A stretch of DNA of 64,000 bases from Filimonas zeae (GCF_014641615.1 NZ_BMIB01000004.1:930001-994000); one strand, 5' to 3'. Positions 7,003 through 15,604 are shown, counted from the first letter of the stretch. Translations and numbers: made by a program. Notes: generated by a model from the letters alone, not told the origin.

Positions 7003-8526
7003 ATGAAAAAAAGCAATCAAACCCTTTACAGTGTTATTGGGGCATCGTCGTTAGGTACCTTAATTGAGTGGTACGACTTCTACATCTTCGGCAGCCTTTC
7101 CAAAACTATTTCAGACAAGTTTTTTCCCAGTGCCAACCCTACCGCCGCCTTCCTTAGTACGCTGGCAACCTTTGCAGCAGGCTTTATAGTAAGGCCGTTT
7201 GGGGCGTTGGTATTCGGGCGGCTGGGCGATCTGCTGGGCCGTAAGTACACCTTTCTGGTTACCCTGGTTATTATGGGCGGCAGTACCTTTTGTATAGGTT
7301 TAATACCTGGTTACGAAACCTTTAAGGCAGCCCCTATTGTTATATTACTATTACGTCTGTTACAGGGTCTGGCCCTGGGTGGCGAGTATGGCGGTGCCGC
7401 AACCTATGTGGCAGAACATGCCCCCGAAAACCGGCGCGGCTACTTTACCAGCTGGATACAAACCACTGCTACATTGGGCCTGTTTGTATCGCTGGCGGTA
7501 ATTCTCTGCTGCCAGACCATGCTGGGTAAAGACGCTTTTAACGATTGGGGCTGGCGTATCCCCTTTCTGCTGAGTATAGTACTGGTAGGTGTTTCAGTGG
7601 TTATCCGGTTAAAAATGCACGAATCGCCCCTTTTTACACAGCTGAAGGCAGAAGGCAAAGTATCTAAAAATCCCCTCAAAGAAAGCTTTGGCCACAAGGC
7701 CAATCTGAAAATGGTGTTACTGGCATTGTTTGGTGCTACCATGGGGCAGGGCGTGGTATGGTATACCGGGCAGTTTTATGCACAAACCTTTTTACTCAAC
7801 ACCTGCGCAATAGATGCCACACAGGTAAATACCTGGATAGGCATTGCCCTGCTGCTGGGTACGCCCTTCTTTGTAGTGTTCGGCGCCCTGAGCGATAAAA
7901 TTGGCCGTAAGACTATTATGCTGGCGGGTATGCTGATAGCCATTGTAAGCTACCGCGCTATCTTCTCACAGTTTTACAGTTATGCCGACCTTTCTAAAAA
8001 AACAGAAGTAACCGCCCTGCTTTCCTATTCCAAAACTGAAACCATGGGCGATGCCGGTGAAAGAACGGTGCATAGCACCACCCTGCATACCTATACCGAC
8101 AGCAGTAAATATGCAGAAACCGTAACACAAACCTTTACGGTTAAAAACGGGGCAGAGCAGGCAGGCATAGCCAAAACAGCAAAGTCTGTTACACTGTCCT
8201 CGTCCTATGCACCTAAAGTGGTAGGGCTTATGTTTTTACTGGTATTATTTGTTACCATGGTATACGGGCCTATAGCCGCTTTTCTGGTTGAGCTGTTTCC
8301 CACCCATATCCGCTACACCAGTATGAGCCTGCCCTACCATATTGGCAACGGCGTGTTTGGCGGGCTGGTACCTTTTATTGGCGTGCTCTTATACGAATAC
8401 TCCAAAACACCGGCCGCGCCGCAGGGCGATATACTGGCAGGGCTCTGGTACCCCATTGGTGTGGCTGCCCTGTGCTTTGTAATAGGTTTGTTGTATGTAA
8501 GCACCCGCCAACCTAAACATTCATAA
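7003..8526 (+). CDS. MFS transporter of the metabolite:H+ symporter (MHS) type
   Basis: This 507-residue, 12-helix carrier starts at the ATG at 7003; an in-frame TTG at 6988 is less likely. It shows the MHS features IGASSLGTLIEWYDFYIFGS in helix 1, RPFGALVFGRLGDLLGRKYT between helices 2 and 3, and LRLLQGLALGGEYGGAATYV in helices 4-5, plus LSDKIGRKTIMLAG between helices 8 and 9. Relatives (ProP, KgtP, ShiA) take up carboxylates or compatible solutes with protons. After helix 9 there is an insert of about 80 residues, rich in Thr/Ser/Tyr (from FYSYADLSKK to SSYAPK), which is not in the classical proteins. Being divergent from acs and followed 17 bases later by a small membrane protein gene, it probably serves uptake of acetate or another short acid. 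The substrate is an inference. Confidence 0.88.
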   Translation: MKKSNQTLYSVIGASSLGTLIEWYDFYIFGSLSKTISDKFFPSANPTAAFLSTLATFAAGFIVRPFGALVFGRLGDLLGRKYTFLVTLVIMGGSTFCIGLIPGYETFKAAPIVILLLRLLQGLALGGEYGGAATYVAEHAPENRRGYFTSWIQTTATLGLFVSLAVILCCQTMLGKDAFNDWGWRIPFLLSIVLVGVSVVIRLKMHESPLFTQLKAEGKVSKNPLKESFGHKANLKMVLLALFGATMGQGVVWYTGQFYAQTFLLNTCAIDATQVNTWIGIALLLGTPFFVVFGALSDKIGRKTIMLAGMLIAIVSYRAIFSQFYSYADLSKKTEVTALLSYSKTETMGDAGERTVHSTTLHTYTDSSKYAETVTQTFTVKNGAEQAGIAKTAKSVTLSSSYAPKVVGLMFLLVLFVTMVYGPIAAFLVELFPTHIRYTSMSLPYHIGNGVFGGLVPFIGVLLYEYSKTPAAPQGDILAGLWYPIGVAALCFVIGLLYVSTRQPKHS

Positions 8527-8543
8527 CCACTAATTCTTGCTAT

Positions 8544-8759
8544 ATGAACACAATCAAACGCATTCTGGGTATTTTCTGGCTGCTGGCAGGGCCGGCAGCT
8601 ATTGCGCTGCTGATATACGAAGCGTGGGCACGTATTACCGCCAACCCGGTACAGGATGTATACCTGCCCTGGGTTATTATTATTACCATATTTACGCCCA
8701 TTGCCATAGGGTTAATGATATTTGGCTACTACGCCCTCAGAGGCGAATATGATAGTTGA
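8544..8759 (+). CDS. small two-helix membrane protein (DUF6814-like)
   Basis: This 71-residue protein has two predicted membrane helices: ILGIFWLLAGPAAIALLIY at about 6-24 and VIIITIFTPIAIGLMIFGYY at about 44-63, with a short charged end RGEYDS. Such proteins are often encoded directly after MHS/MFS transporters next to acs in Bacteroidota, and I think the family is DUF6814, from memory only. The gene starts 17 bases after the transporter and would be co-transcribed. It may be an accessory subunit or stabiliser of the carrier (inference). It ends 16 bases before gldA. Confidence 0.75.
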   Translation: MNTIKRILGIFWLLAGPAAIALLIYEAWARITANPVQDVYLPWVIIITIFTPIAIGLMIFGYYALRGEYDS

Positions 8760-8763
8760 TGCC

Positions 8764-8771
8764 TATCTTTG
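8764..8771 (+). promoter_or_regulatory. -7 promoter element just ahead of gldA
   Basis: TATCTTTG fits TAnnTTTG and ends four bases before the gldA ATG, which would give a leaderless message. No TTTG stands at the right -33 distance, so the site is only a candidate. Confidence 0.4.
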
Positions 8772-8775
8772 GCTT

Positions 8776-9693
8776 ATGTCAATAGAGGTTTCGCAACTGA
8801 CCAGATTATATGGTGAACAAAAGGCGGTAAACAATATCTCCTTTACCCTGCAAAAAGGTGAAATAGTAGGCTTTCTGGGCCCCAACGGTGCGGGCAAAAG
8901 CACTACCATGAAAATGATTACAGGCTACCTGCAACCCGATAGTGGAAGGGTTATGGTAAGCGGCCTGTCAGTAAAGGACAACCCTATTGAAATAAAAAGA
9001 AAAATAGGCTATCTGCCGGAGTCTAACGCGCTGTATACCGATATGTATGTGAGGGAATACCTGAGCTTTGTAGCCGGTATACACCGCGTGGACCAGGCAA
9101 AAAAAAGAATAGAAGAGGTAATAAGCCTTACCGGCCTTACCCTGGAATGCAAAAAGAAGATAGGCCAGCTGAGTAAAGGCTACAAACAACGGGTAGGACT
9201 GGCCGCCGCCCTGGTACACGACCCCGAAGTGCTGATTCTGGATGAACCTACCAGCGGCCTCGACCCTAATCAGATTGTTGAAATCAGAAACGTAATTAAA
9301 GAACAGGGCCTTAACAAAACCATTCTCTTTTCCTCACACATTCTGCAGGAAGTACAGACCATCTGTAGTCGCGTGGTAATTATCAACCGCGGCCAGCTTG
9401 TGGCAGACAGCCCGCTGAACGAGTTACAGAAAGGGCAGAACAACTCCATCCGCGTACAGTTTGAAGAGGCACTGGAAGATGAGTGGCTTAAAAGGCTGCC
9501 CGCTATTCAGTCAGTAAATAAAATCAACACCCATAGCTGGCAGTTGCATACTGCCGATACCACCGCTGCCCGCAAGCAGCTGATGGAACTGGCCCTGCAG
9601 CACAACCTGAACATAGTTCAGCTGCAAAACGAAGGTGGCAACCTGGAAGAACTGTTCCGCAGCCTTACCGATAACACCACCGCAAAATCCTAA
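8776..9693 (+). CDS. gldA: GldA, ATP-binding subunit of the gliding-motility ABC transporter
   Basis: This 305-residue ABC ATPase starts at MSIEVSQLTRLYG (8776). It has Walker A GPNGAGKST at about 37-45, the signature LSKGYKQRVGLA at about 135, Walker B LILDEPTSGLDP at about 154-165 and the switch His in FSSHILQEV. The C-terminal 80 residues are a divergent regulatory part. Sequence and length match GldA of Flavobacterium, which works with the membrane proteins GldF and GldG and is required for gliding in some species. Here gldF/gldG do not follow; the next gene encodes a DUF2461 protein, so the permease partners must be elsewhere. An upstream in-frame ATG at 8722 overlaps the small membrane gene and is unlikely to be used. 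Confidence 0.85.
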   Translation: MSIEVSQLTRLYGEQKAVNNISFTLQKGEIVGFLGPNGAGKSTTMKMITGYLQPDSGRVMVSGLSVKDNPIEIKRKIGYLPESNALYTDMYVREYLSFVAGIHRVDQAKKRIEEVISLTGLTLECKKKIGQLSKGYKQRVGLAAALVHDPEVLILDEPTSGLDPNQIVEIRNVIKEQGLNKTILFSSHILQEVQTICSRVVIINRGQLVADSPLNELQKGQNNSIRVQFEEALEDEWLKRLPAIQSVNKINTHSWQLHTADTTAARKQLMELALQHNLNIVQLQNEGGNLEELFRSLTDNTTAKS

Positions 9694-9715
9694 TAACACA
9701 CATAAGCATAGCATC

Positions 9716-10384
9716 ATGTTACAGGCAAGCACCCTTCAGTTTTTAAAAGGACTGAAAAAGAACAATGTGAAAGAATGGTTTGATGGACACCGGAAAGAGT
9801 ATGATGCAGCCAAAGCAGACTTTGCCGCGCTGATTCATGAGTTGATATTAAAACACAGCGCTAAAGACCTTACGCTGGCAGAACTTACTGCAAAGAGCTG
9901 TCTGTTTCGTATTAACAGAGACGTACGCTTCAGCAAAGACAAGTCTCCCTATAAAACCAACTTCGGCGCCAGCCTGCAGCGCGAAGGCAAAAAAAGCCCT
10001 TATGCAGGCTACTACCTGCATATTGAGCCCGGAGGCAAAAGCTTTGTGGGTGGCGGACTGTGGATGCCCGAAGCGGATAACCTGAAAAAAGTAAGGCAGG
10101 AAATAGACTACTGCCTGGAAGAATTTACCGGCATTGTAAGCAATAAAAAGTTTGTGAAGATTTACAACGGACTGGACAACTCTTCTGATCTGAAGTTGAG
10201 CCGCCCGCCAAAAGGCTACGACGACACCAACCCGGCTATAGAATACCTGAAATACAAAAGCTTTATTGCTACTTCTACTATTGCAGATGAAGAGATAACC
10301 AGCAAAGGCTTTGAGAAAAGAATACTGGAAGCTTTTGAGGTGCTGCAGCCACTGGTGTACTTTATTAACAGATCTATTGAGTAA
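9716..10384 (+). CDS. DUF2461 (TIGR02453) family protein
   Basis: This 222-residue protein starts at the ATG at 9716, 22 bases after gldA. The family features are clear: STLQFLKGLKKNNVKEWFD at the start, LFRINRDVRFSKDKSPYKTN at about 62-81, then YYLHIEPGGKSFVGGGLWMP at about 100-119, and a C-terminal LKYKSFIATSTIADEEI. Such proteins are widespread in bacteria and fungi; their biochemical role is not known. It is cytoplasmic, with no signal peptide. The close spacing suggests one message with gldA, but this may just be local packing. Confidence 0.9.
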   Translation: MLQASTLQFLKGLKKNNVKEWFDGHRKEYDAAKADFAALIHELILKHSAKDLTLAELTAKSCLFRINRDVRFSKDKSPYKTNFGASLQREGKKSPYAGYYLHIEPGGKSFVGGGLWMPEADNLKKVRQEIDYCLEEFTGIVSNKKFVKIYNGLDNSSDLKLSRPPKGYDDTNPAIEYLKYKSFIATSTIADEEITSKGFEKRILEAFEVLQPLVYFINRSIE

Positions 10385-10465
10385 TAATGGTACGAGCCAG
10401 TTTGCCTGGTACAACATACCAACTACGTTTTATTGCCTTCCAACCGGAGGGCAATGTTTTTATAG

Positions 10466-10810
10466 TTACTCTTCCCTTAACTTCTTTGGTAAGCTCTTAT
10501 ATACAAGCGCATAAGAATGATCTATTAACTCACGGAGCATGGCATTGGAGAGGCTGCCATCTACAATCACTGTATTCCAGTGTTTCTTATTCATATGATA
10601 ACCCGGTATAACAGCAGGGTACTGTTCCCGCAGCTCTTCCGCACGGTCAGGGTCGCACTTTACATTAAACTGTAACGGGTCATTGTCCATGCCACACAAC
10701 AGGAATATCTTACCCTTTACCTTAAACACCAGCGTTTCATCTCCAAAAGGAAACTCTTCTGTTACATTTTTCAGTTTCAGGCAATAGTCGCGTAACTGTT
10801 CAATATCCAT
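10466..10810 (-). CDS. MmcQ/YjbR-family protein
   Basis: This 114-residue protein runs from MDIEQLRDYCLKLKNVTEEF at 10810. It shows the YjbR fold pattern: EEFPFGDETLVFKVKGKIFL, then FNVKCDPDRAEELREQYPAV, then GYHMNKKHWNTVIVDGSLSN and the final helix LIDHSYALVYKSLPKK. YjbR-like proteins have a CyaY-like alpha/beta fold and are often annotated as DNA-binding, though the function is not settled. The stop lies 81 bases from the stop of the convergent DUF2461 gene. An upstream in-frame ATG at 10906 would add a non-homologous 32 residues and was not chosen. Confidence 0.9.
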   Translation of the reverse strand: MDIEQLRDYCLKLKNVTEEFPFGDETLVFKVKGKIFLLCGMDNDPLQFNVKCDPDRAEELREQYPAVIPGYHMNKKHWNTVIVDGSLSNAMLRELIDHSYALVYKSLPKKLREE

Positions 10811-11030
10811 ATACAAGGTCTTTAGGCCGGTAAAGTAAATAAAAGAGTTCATATAACCGGCCGGAAGTCCATAGCAGAGAGTATCATGCACCACTTTCAA
10901 AAACACGGATAGTAAATAGCTGGCAACCGAAGACTATCTCTTGTATCTGTTAATACTCCTCACCATATCATAGCACCCTCTCTGGCTATGGACCACAAAC
11001 CTGTTATTATGAACTCCTATACTATTGTTA

Positions 11031-12020
11031 TTACAGCAGGCCTTTACCCTGAAGGTACTCAGCAATCTGAACCGCGTTGGTAGCAGCACCTTTACGCAGG
11101 TTATCGCTCACAATCCACATGTTCAATGTATTAGGCTGAGACTCATCACGACGCAGACGGCCTACAAACACTTCATCTTTTTCGTGCGCCCACAGTGGCA
11201 TAGGATAGGTCTGGCTGGCAGTATCATCCTGTAACACCACACCTGGTGCATTGCGTAAAATTTCTTTTACTTCTTCCAGATCAAAGTCTTTAGAAAACTC
11301 TACGTTCACACTCTCGCTGTGGCCACCCACTACCGGAATACGTACAGTAGTAGCAGTAACACGGATAGAGTCGTCACGCATAATCTTATTCGTCTCTTTC
11401 ACCATTTTCATTTCCTCTTTGGTATAACCATTATCCAGGAATACATCAATCTGAGGAATTACGTTCAGGTCAATCTGATATTTGTAAGCCATTTCGCCTT
11501 CAGCGCCTTTGCGCTCGTTAAACAGCTGATCTACCGCTTTTTTACCGGTACCGGTAACACTCTGGTAAGTACTTACCACTACGCGTTTGATATTGTATTT
11601 CTGGTGCAGCGGGTTAAGGGCCACCACCATTTGAATAGTGCTGCAGTTGGGGTTAGCAATAATCTTATCTTCTGCGGTTAACGCATCGGCATTAATCTCG
11701 GGTACTACCAGTTTTTTGGTAGGGTCCATACGCCAGGCAGAGGAGTTGTCAATAACCGTAATGCCTGCCTCAGCAAACTTAGGCGCCCACTCCAGAGACG
11801 TGCTGCCACCGGCAGAAAAAATAGCTACCGCAGGTTTAGCGGCAATGCCATCGGCCATGCTTACTATTTTGTACTTCACGCCTTTGAACTCAACCTCTTT
11901 ACCAACAGATCTTTCTGATGCTACCGGTACAATTTCAGTTACCGGAAAATTACGTTCTGCTAAAACCTGCAACATTTTGGTGCCTACCAGTCCTGTGGCG
12001 CCTACTACAGCTACTTTCAT
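11031..12020 (-). CDS. asd: aspartate-semialdehyde dehydrogenase
   Basis: This 329-residue enzyme reduces aspartyl phosphate to aspartate semialdehyde, the branch point to lysine/diaminopimelate, threonine and methionine. It shows the NADP loop VGATGLVGTKML at 6-17, the active-site cysteine in IIANPNCSTIQMV at about 128 and the catalytic histidine in RIPVVGGHSESVNVEF at about 235. Length and motifs are those of the bacterial Asd family. It is read alone, leftward, 73 bases after an intrinsic terminator which, with a Lys-rich leader peptide and an alternative pairing, looks like a ribosome-dependent attenuator (12093-12217). Control by lysine supply is the natural inference. Confidence 0.96.
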   Translation of the reverse strand: MKVAVVGATGLVGTKMLQVLAERNFPVTEIVPVASERSVGKEVEFKGVKYKIVSMADGIAAKPAVAIFSAGGSTSLEWAPKFAEAGITVIDNSSAWRMDPTKKLVVPEINADALTAEDKIIANPNCSTIQMVVALNPLHQKYNIKRVVVSTYQSVTGTGKKAVDQLFNERKGAEGEMAYKYQIDLNVIPQIDVFLDNGYTKEEMKMVKETNKIMRDDSIRVTATTVRIPVVGGHSESVNVEFSKDFDLEEVKEILRNAPGVVLQDDTASQTYPMPLWAHEKDEVFVGRLRRDESQPNTLNMWIVSDNLRKGAATNAVQIAEYLQGKGLL

Positions 12021-12092
12021 GATACCCTCCTGAACCTCCGCTTACGAAGGCCTTTTGTGGTTTAATAATGGTGATTAGTATTGATACAAAAA

Positions 12093-12124
12093 AAACAGCC
12101 TTCCCCGTGCGGAGAAGGCTGTTT
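12093..12124 (-). terminator. intrinsic terminator/attenuator ahead of asd
   Basis: Read on the minus strand, arms ACAGCCUUCUCC and GGGGAAGGCUGU pair over 12 positions, including one G-U, with a four-base GCAC loop; flanking A-U pairs extend the stem. Eight Us follow. It lies 73 bases before the asd start codon and 187 bases after the M13 peptidase stop, so it acts in the asd leader rather than at the end of the peptidase gene. Confidence 0.88.
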
Positions 12125-12167
12125 AGTTATGTTGATGATCCATACAAAACGTCAGGCACCTTCCCCG
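12110..12167 (-). promoter_or_regulatory. antiterminator pairing in the asd leader
   Basis: On the minus strand CGGGGAAGG (12167-12159), inside the last codons of the leader peptide, is able to pair with CCUUCUCCG (12118-12110), the 5' arm of the terminator, over nine base pairs with one G-U. The two structures exclude one another. A ribosome resting at the leader stop would cover the first segment and allow termination; one stalled earlier at the Lys codons would free it. This is a reading of the sequence, not a measured fold. Confidence 0.6.
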
Positions 12168-12217
12168 GAGGAAAACTGTTTCTTGCTGCGTTTAATATGT
12201 TTCACTACTTGCATCAT
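12152..12217 (-). CDS. Lys-rich leader peptide of asd
   Basis: This 21-codon frame starts with two ATGs and reads MMQVVKHIKRSKKQ followed by FSSGEGA and TGA. Four of the first 14 residues are Lys and two are Arg or His. The stop codon falls directly after the segment that pairs with the terminator arm, the geometry of amino-acid attenuators such as trpL and hisL. Lysine is an end product of the Asd pathway, so a sensor of charged tRNA-Lys fits. The frame is short and could arise by chance; its placement relative to the RNA pairing is the main support. Confidence 0.5.
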   Translation of the reverse strand: MMQVVKHIKRSKKQFSSGEGA

Positions 12218-12310
12218 TTGCGAAGCGAATGTAATGAAATATTTTAATTCCTACACCGGAAAACAAAAAATTCACAACAGACGCCGCATAGCCATTAAAC
12301 CCAACCGGGC

Positions 12311-14353
12311 TTACCAGATAGTAATCCGCTCGCTTTCAGGCTTATACATTTTATCTCCTTCCTTCACATCAAAGGCTTTATAAAAAGGAGTAAAGTTCAT
12401 CAACGGCCCTAACACACGCCACATAGCAGGCGAATGCGGGTCGGTATTAATGTTTTTACGCACACTTGCATCTTTATACTTACTACGCCATACCTGTGCA
12501 AAAGACATAAAGAAACGCTGATCTGGCGTAAAGCCATCAATACGCGTAGTATCCTGCCCCTGCTTTGTCATTTTAAAGGCATCGTAAGCAATAGCAATAC
12601 CGCCAATGTCTGCCATGTTCTCACCTACCGTAAGGGCACCTTTTACATGTACAGAATCCAGTACAGTAAAGCCATCATACAGGCTTATTACCTGATTTAC
12701 CTTTGTCTGAAACTTCTCTTTATCAGTTTTATTCCACCAGTCCTTCATGTTGCCTTCTTTGTCATACTGTGATCCCTGGTCGTCAAAACCATGCGTCATT
12801 TCATGACCAATCACCATACCTATACCGCCATAGTTGATAGCGTCATCGGCATTGGGGTCAAAGAAGGGGAACTGCAAAATACCAGCCGGAAATACTATCT
12901 CATTGATAGTTGGGTTATAGTAAGCATTAATAGTAGGCGGAGTCATCTGCCAAAGGGTTTTATCAACCGGCTTGCCTACCTGTGCTACCTGAAACGCATG
13001 CTCATTACGTGCAGCCGCTTCCACGTTCTCAAAGTAAGTATTACGCGCAACTTTCACACTACTATAGTCTTTCCACTTGTCAGGAAAACCAATTTTCTTT
13101 AAAAAGGTATGCAGCTTTTCTTTGGCAACCTGTTTGGTGCTGTCGCTCATCCAGTCCAGATGCGTAATGCGGTTGTCAAAGCTCTTCTCCAGGTTATTCA
13201 CCAGTTCCAGCATGCGCTTCTTCGCATCTTCTGTAAAGTATTTATTTACATATAACTGTCCCAGCGCCTCGCCCAGGCTACCATCAGCAGCCATATAAAT
13301 ACGCTCCCAGCGTGGCTTCAGTTTCTTAGCGCCGGTAAGTTCACTGCTATACGCAAAAGCAGCGTTCACAAAAGCACTGCTTAACTCATTAGCTGTGTTC
13401 TGTAACAGATGTGCGGTAAGATATAATTTCCACTCGCTTACCGGAACTGTCTTCAGCATTTCGTTCAGCTTTGTATAGTAACCAGGCTGCCCTACGTTTA
13501 CAGAATCTGCTGTAATACCAATCGCTTTTAAATAAGATTTCCAGCCAATATTGGGTTGCTTCTCTTCCAGCGTGGCTACCGCAAACCGGTTATAGTTTAA
13601 CTGAGGGTTACGCAGCTCTACATTGGTACGGTGCGCACCCGCCAGTTGTTTTTCCAGGTTATATACTACAGTTGCATTTTTAGCAGCCACCACAGAATCT
13701 CCGCCTGTTAATGTAAACAGGGTGGTAAGCATTTTCTGATACGCAGCAACCAGCTTTAATGTAGCAGAATCTTTGCTGAAGTAATAGTCTCTGTCAGGCA
13801 AGCCCAATCCCCCCTGCACAAACAAAGCGGTGTTCATACTACTGTTCTTCTCATCCGGCCCTATAAATGCAGGCAGAAATGAACCATGACCATCTTTTTC
13901 AGAACCAGCCTCAAACGCAATTACAGAAGCAGCATCTGTAAGCCCCTCTATTTTTTTCAGCAACGGCCTTACCGGCTCATATCCTCTGGATTCTACAGTA
14001 GCAGAGTCCATACCGGCAGCATAAAAATCACCTACCAGCTGTTCTATACCACCTTTAGCCTGTCCGTTTTTAGCAGCATCTTCCAGTATCTCTTTCAAAT
14101 GCCCACGGGTTCTGATGTCCAGATCTTTGAAAGAACCTACACTACTTTCCGTAGCAGGAATCACGGCAGATTTAATCCACTTACCGTTTACATATAAGAA
14201 AAAGTTGTCTCCCGGCTTCACAGAAGAATCAACATTGGCAACCTCTAAAAACTGAGCTCTTTCCATTGTGGCTTTTTGTTCGCTGTTGCCACATCCTGTT
14301 AGCAAAGCCAACAGAACACTGGCAGCGGACATCACATACACGTGCTTTCTCAT
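12311..14353 (-). CDS. M13-family zinc metallopeptidase, lipoprotein (PepO/neprilysin-like)
   Basis: This 680-residue protein has a lipoprotein signal peptide ending LLALLTGC, with the lipidated Cys at 21. The M13 N-terminal domain follows (VDSSVKPGDNFFLYVNGKWI at about 42-61). The peptidase domain contains NAYYNPTINEIVFPAGILQF, the zinc motif VIGHEMTHGFDDQG at about 515-525 (HExxH) and the third ligand in GENMADIGGIAIAYDAF at about 575. It ends in ERITIW, close to the usual Cys-x-x-Trp end of the family but without the Cys. It probably sits in the periplasm or outer membrane and cuts peptides. It is a single-gene unit between the asd leader and a terminator at 14386-14410. Confidence 0.95.
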   Translation of the reverse strand: MRKHVYVMSAASVLLALLTGCGNSEQKATMERAQFLEVANVDSSVKPGDNFFLYVNGKWIKSAVIPATESSVGSFKDLDIRTRGHLKEILEDAAKNGQAKGGIEQLVGDFYAAGMDSATVESRGYEPVRPLLKKIEGLTDAASVIAFEAGSEKDGHGSFLPAFIGPDEKNSSMNTALFVQGGLGLPDRDYYFSKDSATLKLVAAYQKMLTTLFTLTGGDSVVAAKNATVVYNLEKQLAGAHRTNVELRNPQLNYNRFAVATLEEKQPNIGWKSYLKAIGITADSVNVGQPGYYTKLNEMLKTVPVSEWKLYLTAHLLQNTANELSSAFVNAAFAYSSELTGAKKLKPRWERIYMAADGSLGEALGQLYVNKYFTEDAKKRMLELVNNLEKSFDNRITHLDWMSDSTKQVAKEKLHTFLKKIGFPDKWKDYSSVKVARNTYFENVEAAARNEHAFQVAQVGKPVDKTLWQMTPPTINAYYNPTINEIVFPAGILQFPFFDPNADDAINYGGIGMVIGHEMTHGFDDQGSQYDKEGNMKDWWNKTDKEKFQTKVNQVISLYDGFTVLDSVHVKGALTVGENMADIGGIAIAYDAFKMTKQGQDTTRIDGFTPDQRFFMSFAQVWRSKYKDASVRKNINTDPHSPAMWRVLGPLMNFTPFYKAFDVKEGDKMYKPESERITIW

Positions 14354-14385
14354 TACTTGTTTTTTTGACTATCCGGAAAAATAAA

Positions 14386-14410
14386 AAAACTTCCTGTTGC
14401 AGGAAGTTTT
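14386..14410 (-). terminator. terminator after the PfkB-family kinase gene
   Basis: AAAACTTCCTG and CAGGAAGTTTT form an 11-base-pair stem with a three-base loop. On the minus strand the stem is followed by a T-rich run (TTTATTTTTCC). Confidence 0.85.
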
Positions 14411-14475
14411 ATTTGATAAACGTTATCATATATAGGTAGAAACACCTGGTTTTCCCTAATAGATATAACTATTTT

Positions 14476-15402
14476 TTATGCTACCAGGTCAATATCAAAG
14501 TTCACCAGTTGCACAAACGCATCCAGTCTTGCTTCAATATCTTCCTTGCTTATTTCTTTCAAACGTTGTGCACCAAACTTCTCTACACAAAAGCTGGCCA
14601 TAGCACTACCTACAATAATAGCAGTCTTCATGTTCTCAAAAGAAACGTCTTTGGTTTTTGCAATATGGCCAATAAAACCACCTGCAAAAGTATCACCGGC
14701 ACCGGTTGGGTCAAACACCTCTTCTAAAGGCAGGGCAGGCGCAAAGAACACGCTGTTCTCATGGAACAGTAACGCACCATGCTCACCCTTTTTAATAATC
14801 AGGTAACGTGGGCCCATAGCCAGTATTTTGTTAGCTGCTTTTACCAGAGAAAATTCATTGCTCAGCTGACGGGCTTCACTATCGTTTATCAGTAATACGT
14901 CCACCATAGTTAACACCTCTTTCAGGTCGTCCATAGCGGTCTCCATCCAAAAGTTCATGGTATCCAGTACAATCAGCTTCGGACGCTTCTTCATCTGCTC
15001 TATTACCGCTTTCTGCAGCTTAGGCATCAGGTTACCCAGCATCAGAAACTCCGCCTGCTGATAACTTTCCGGAATAACGGGGTTAAAGTCTGCCAGTACA
15101 TTCAAATCAGTCACCAGTGTATCACGGGTGTTCATATCCATATGGTAGCGGCCGCTCCAGAAGAAAGACTTTTTATCAGGCACCACTTCCACACCTTCCA
15201 GCTGTACACCACGCTTTTTCAGCGAGTCCATTTCTTCAGCAGGAAAATCGTTTCCTACAATAGAAACCTGCTGTATCGGCTGAATAAAGTTGCTGGCTGC
15301 ATAGGCTACGTAAGTAGCTGATCCTCCAATAATTCTGTCTGATTTTCCAAAAGGCGTTTCAATATCGTCGAACGCCATAGTGCCCACTACTATTAATGAC
15401 AT
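14476..15402 (-). CDS. PfkB-family carbohydrate kinase
   Basis: This 308-residue protein starts at MSLIVVGTMAFDDIETPFG (15402); ten extra codons upstream are non-homologous. The N-terminal sugar-binding pattern IIGGSATYVAYAASNFIQPI at about 24-43 and the C-terminal ATP/anion-hole motif DPTGAGDTFAGGF at about 239-251 (base Asp in GAGD) define the ribokinase/PfkB family. Related proteins in Bacteroidota are annotated as sugar or inosine/adenosine-type kinases; the actual substrate is not evident. A -7 box TAGGTTTG (15437-15430) lies 27 bases before the start. A perfect inverted repeat GGCCTGTA-GA-TACAGGCC is further upstream. Confidence 0.9.
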   Translation of the reverse strand: MSLIVVGTMAFDDIETPFGKSDRIIGGSATYVAYAASNFIQPIQQVSIVGNDFPAEEMDSLKKRGVQLEGVEVVPDKKSFFWSGRYHMDMNTRDTLVTDLNVLADFNPVIPESYQQAEFLMLGNLMPKLQKAVIEQMKKRPKLIVLDTMNFWMETAMDDLKEVLTMVDVLLINDSEARQLSNEFSLVKAANKILAMGPRYLIIKKGEHGALLFHENSVFFAPALPLEEVFDPTGAGDTFAGGFIGHIAKTKDVSFENMKTAIIVGSAMASFCVEKFGAQRLKEISKEDIEARLDAFVQLVNFDIDLVA

Positions 15403-15506
15403 ATAATGATTTCGGTTTTTTACCGGGGGCAAACCTATTATATTTCAGGCAAATACAGGCGTATTTGGGTATTCTTTTGCGGTTGCGGGCTTTTCTCTGT
15501 ACATCC

Positions 15507-15524
15507 GGCCTGTAGATACAGGCC
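15507..15524. promoter_or_regulatory. perfect palindrome upstream of the PfkB gene
   Basis: GGCCTGTA, GA, TACAGGCC is a perfect 8+8 inverted repeat 105 bases before the kinase start. There is no T run on either side, so it is a possible operator or a short hairpin rather than a clear terminator. Confidence 0.35.
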
Positions 15525-15604
15525 AGGATACACATGAGAAAAAACTAAAACATTACAAGTCGTTTCTAAAAGCTCCAGGTTGAATAGGTTCGTTTGTACT
15601 CTTA

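Noticed and set aside
12093..12310. A lysine riboswitch (L-box) ahead of asd
   Set aside because: The leader is shorter than an L-box and lacks its conserved junction segments. The peptide-based attenuator explains the pairing better.
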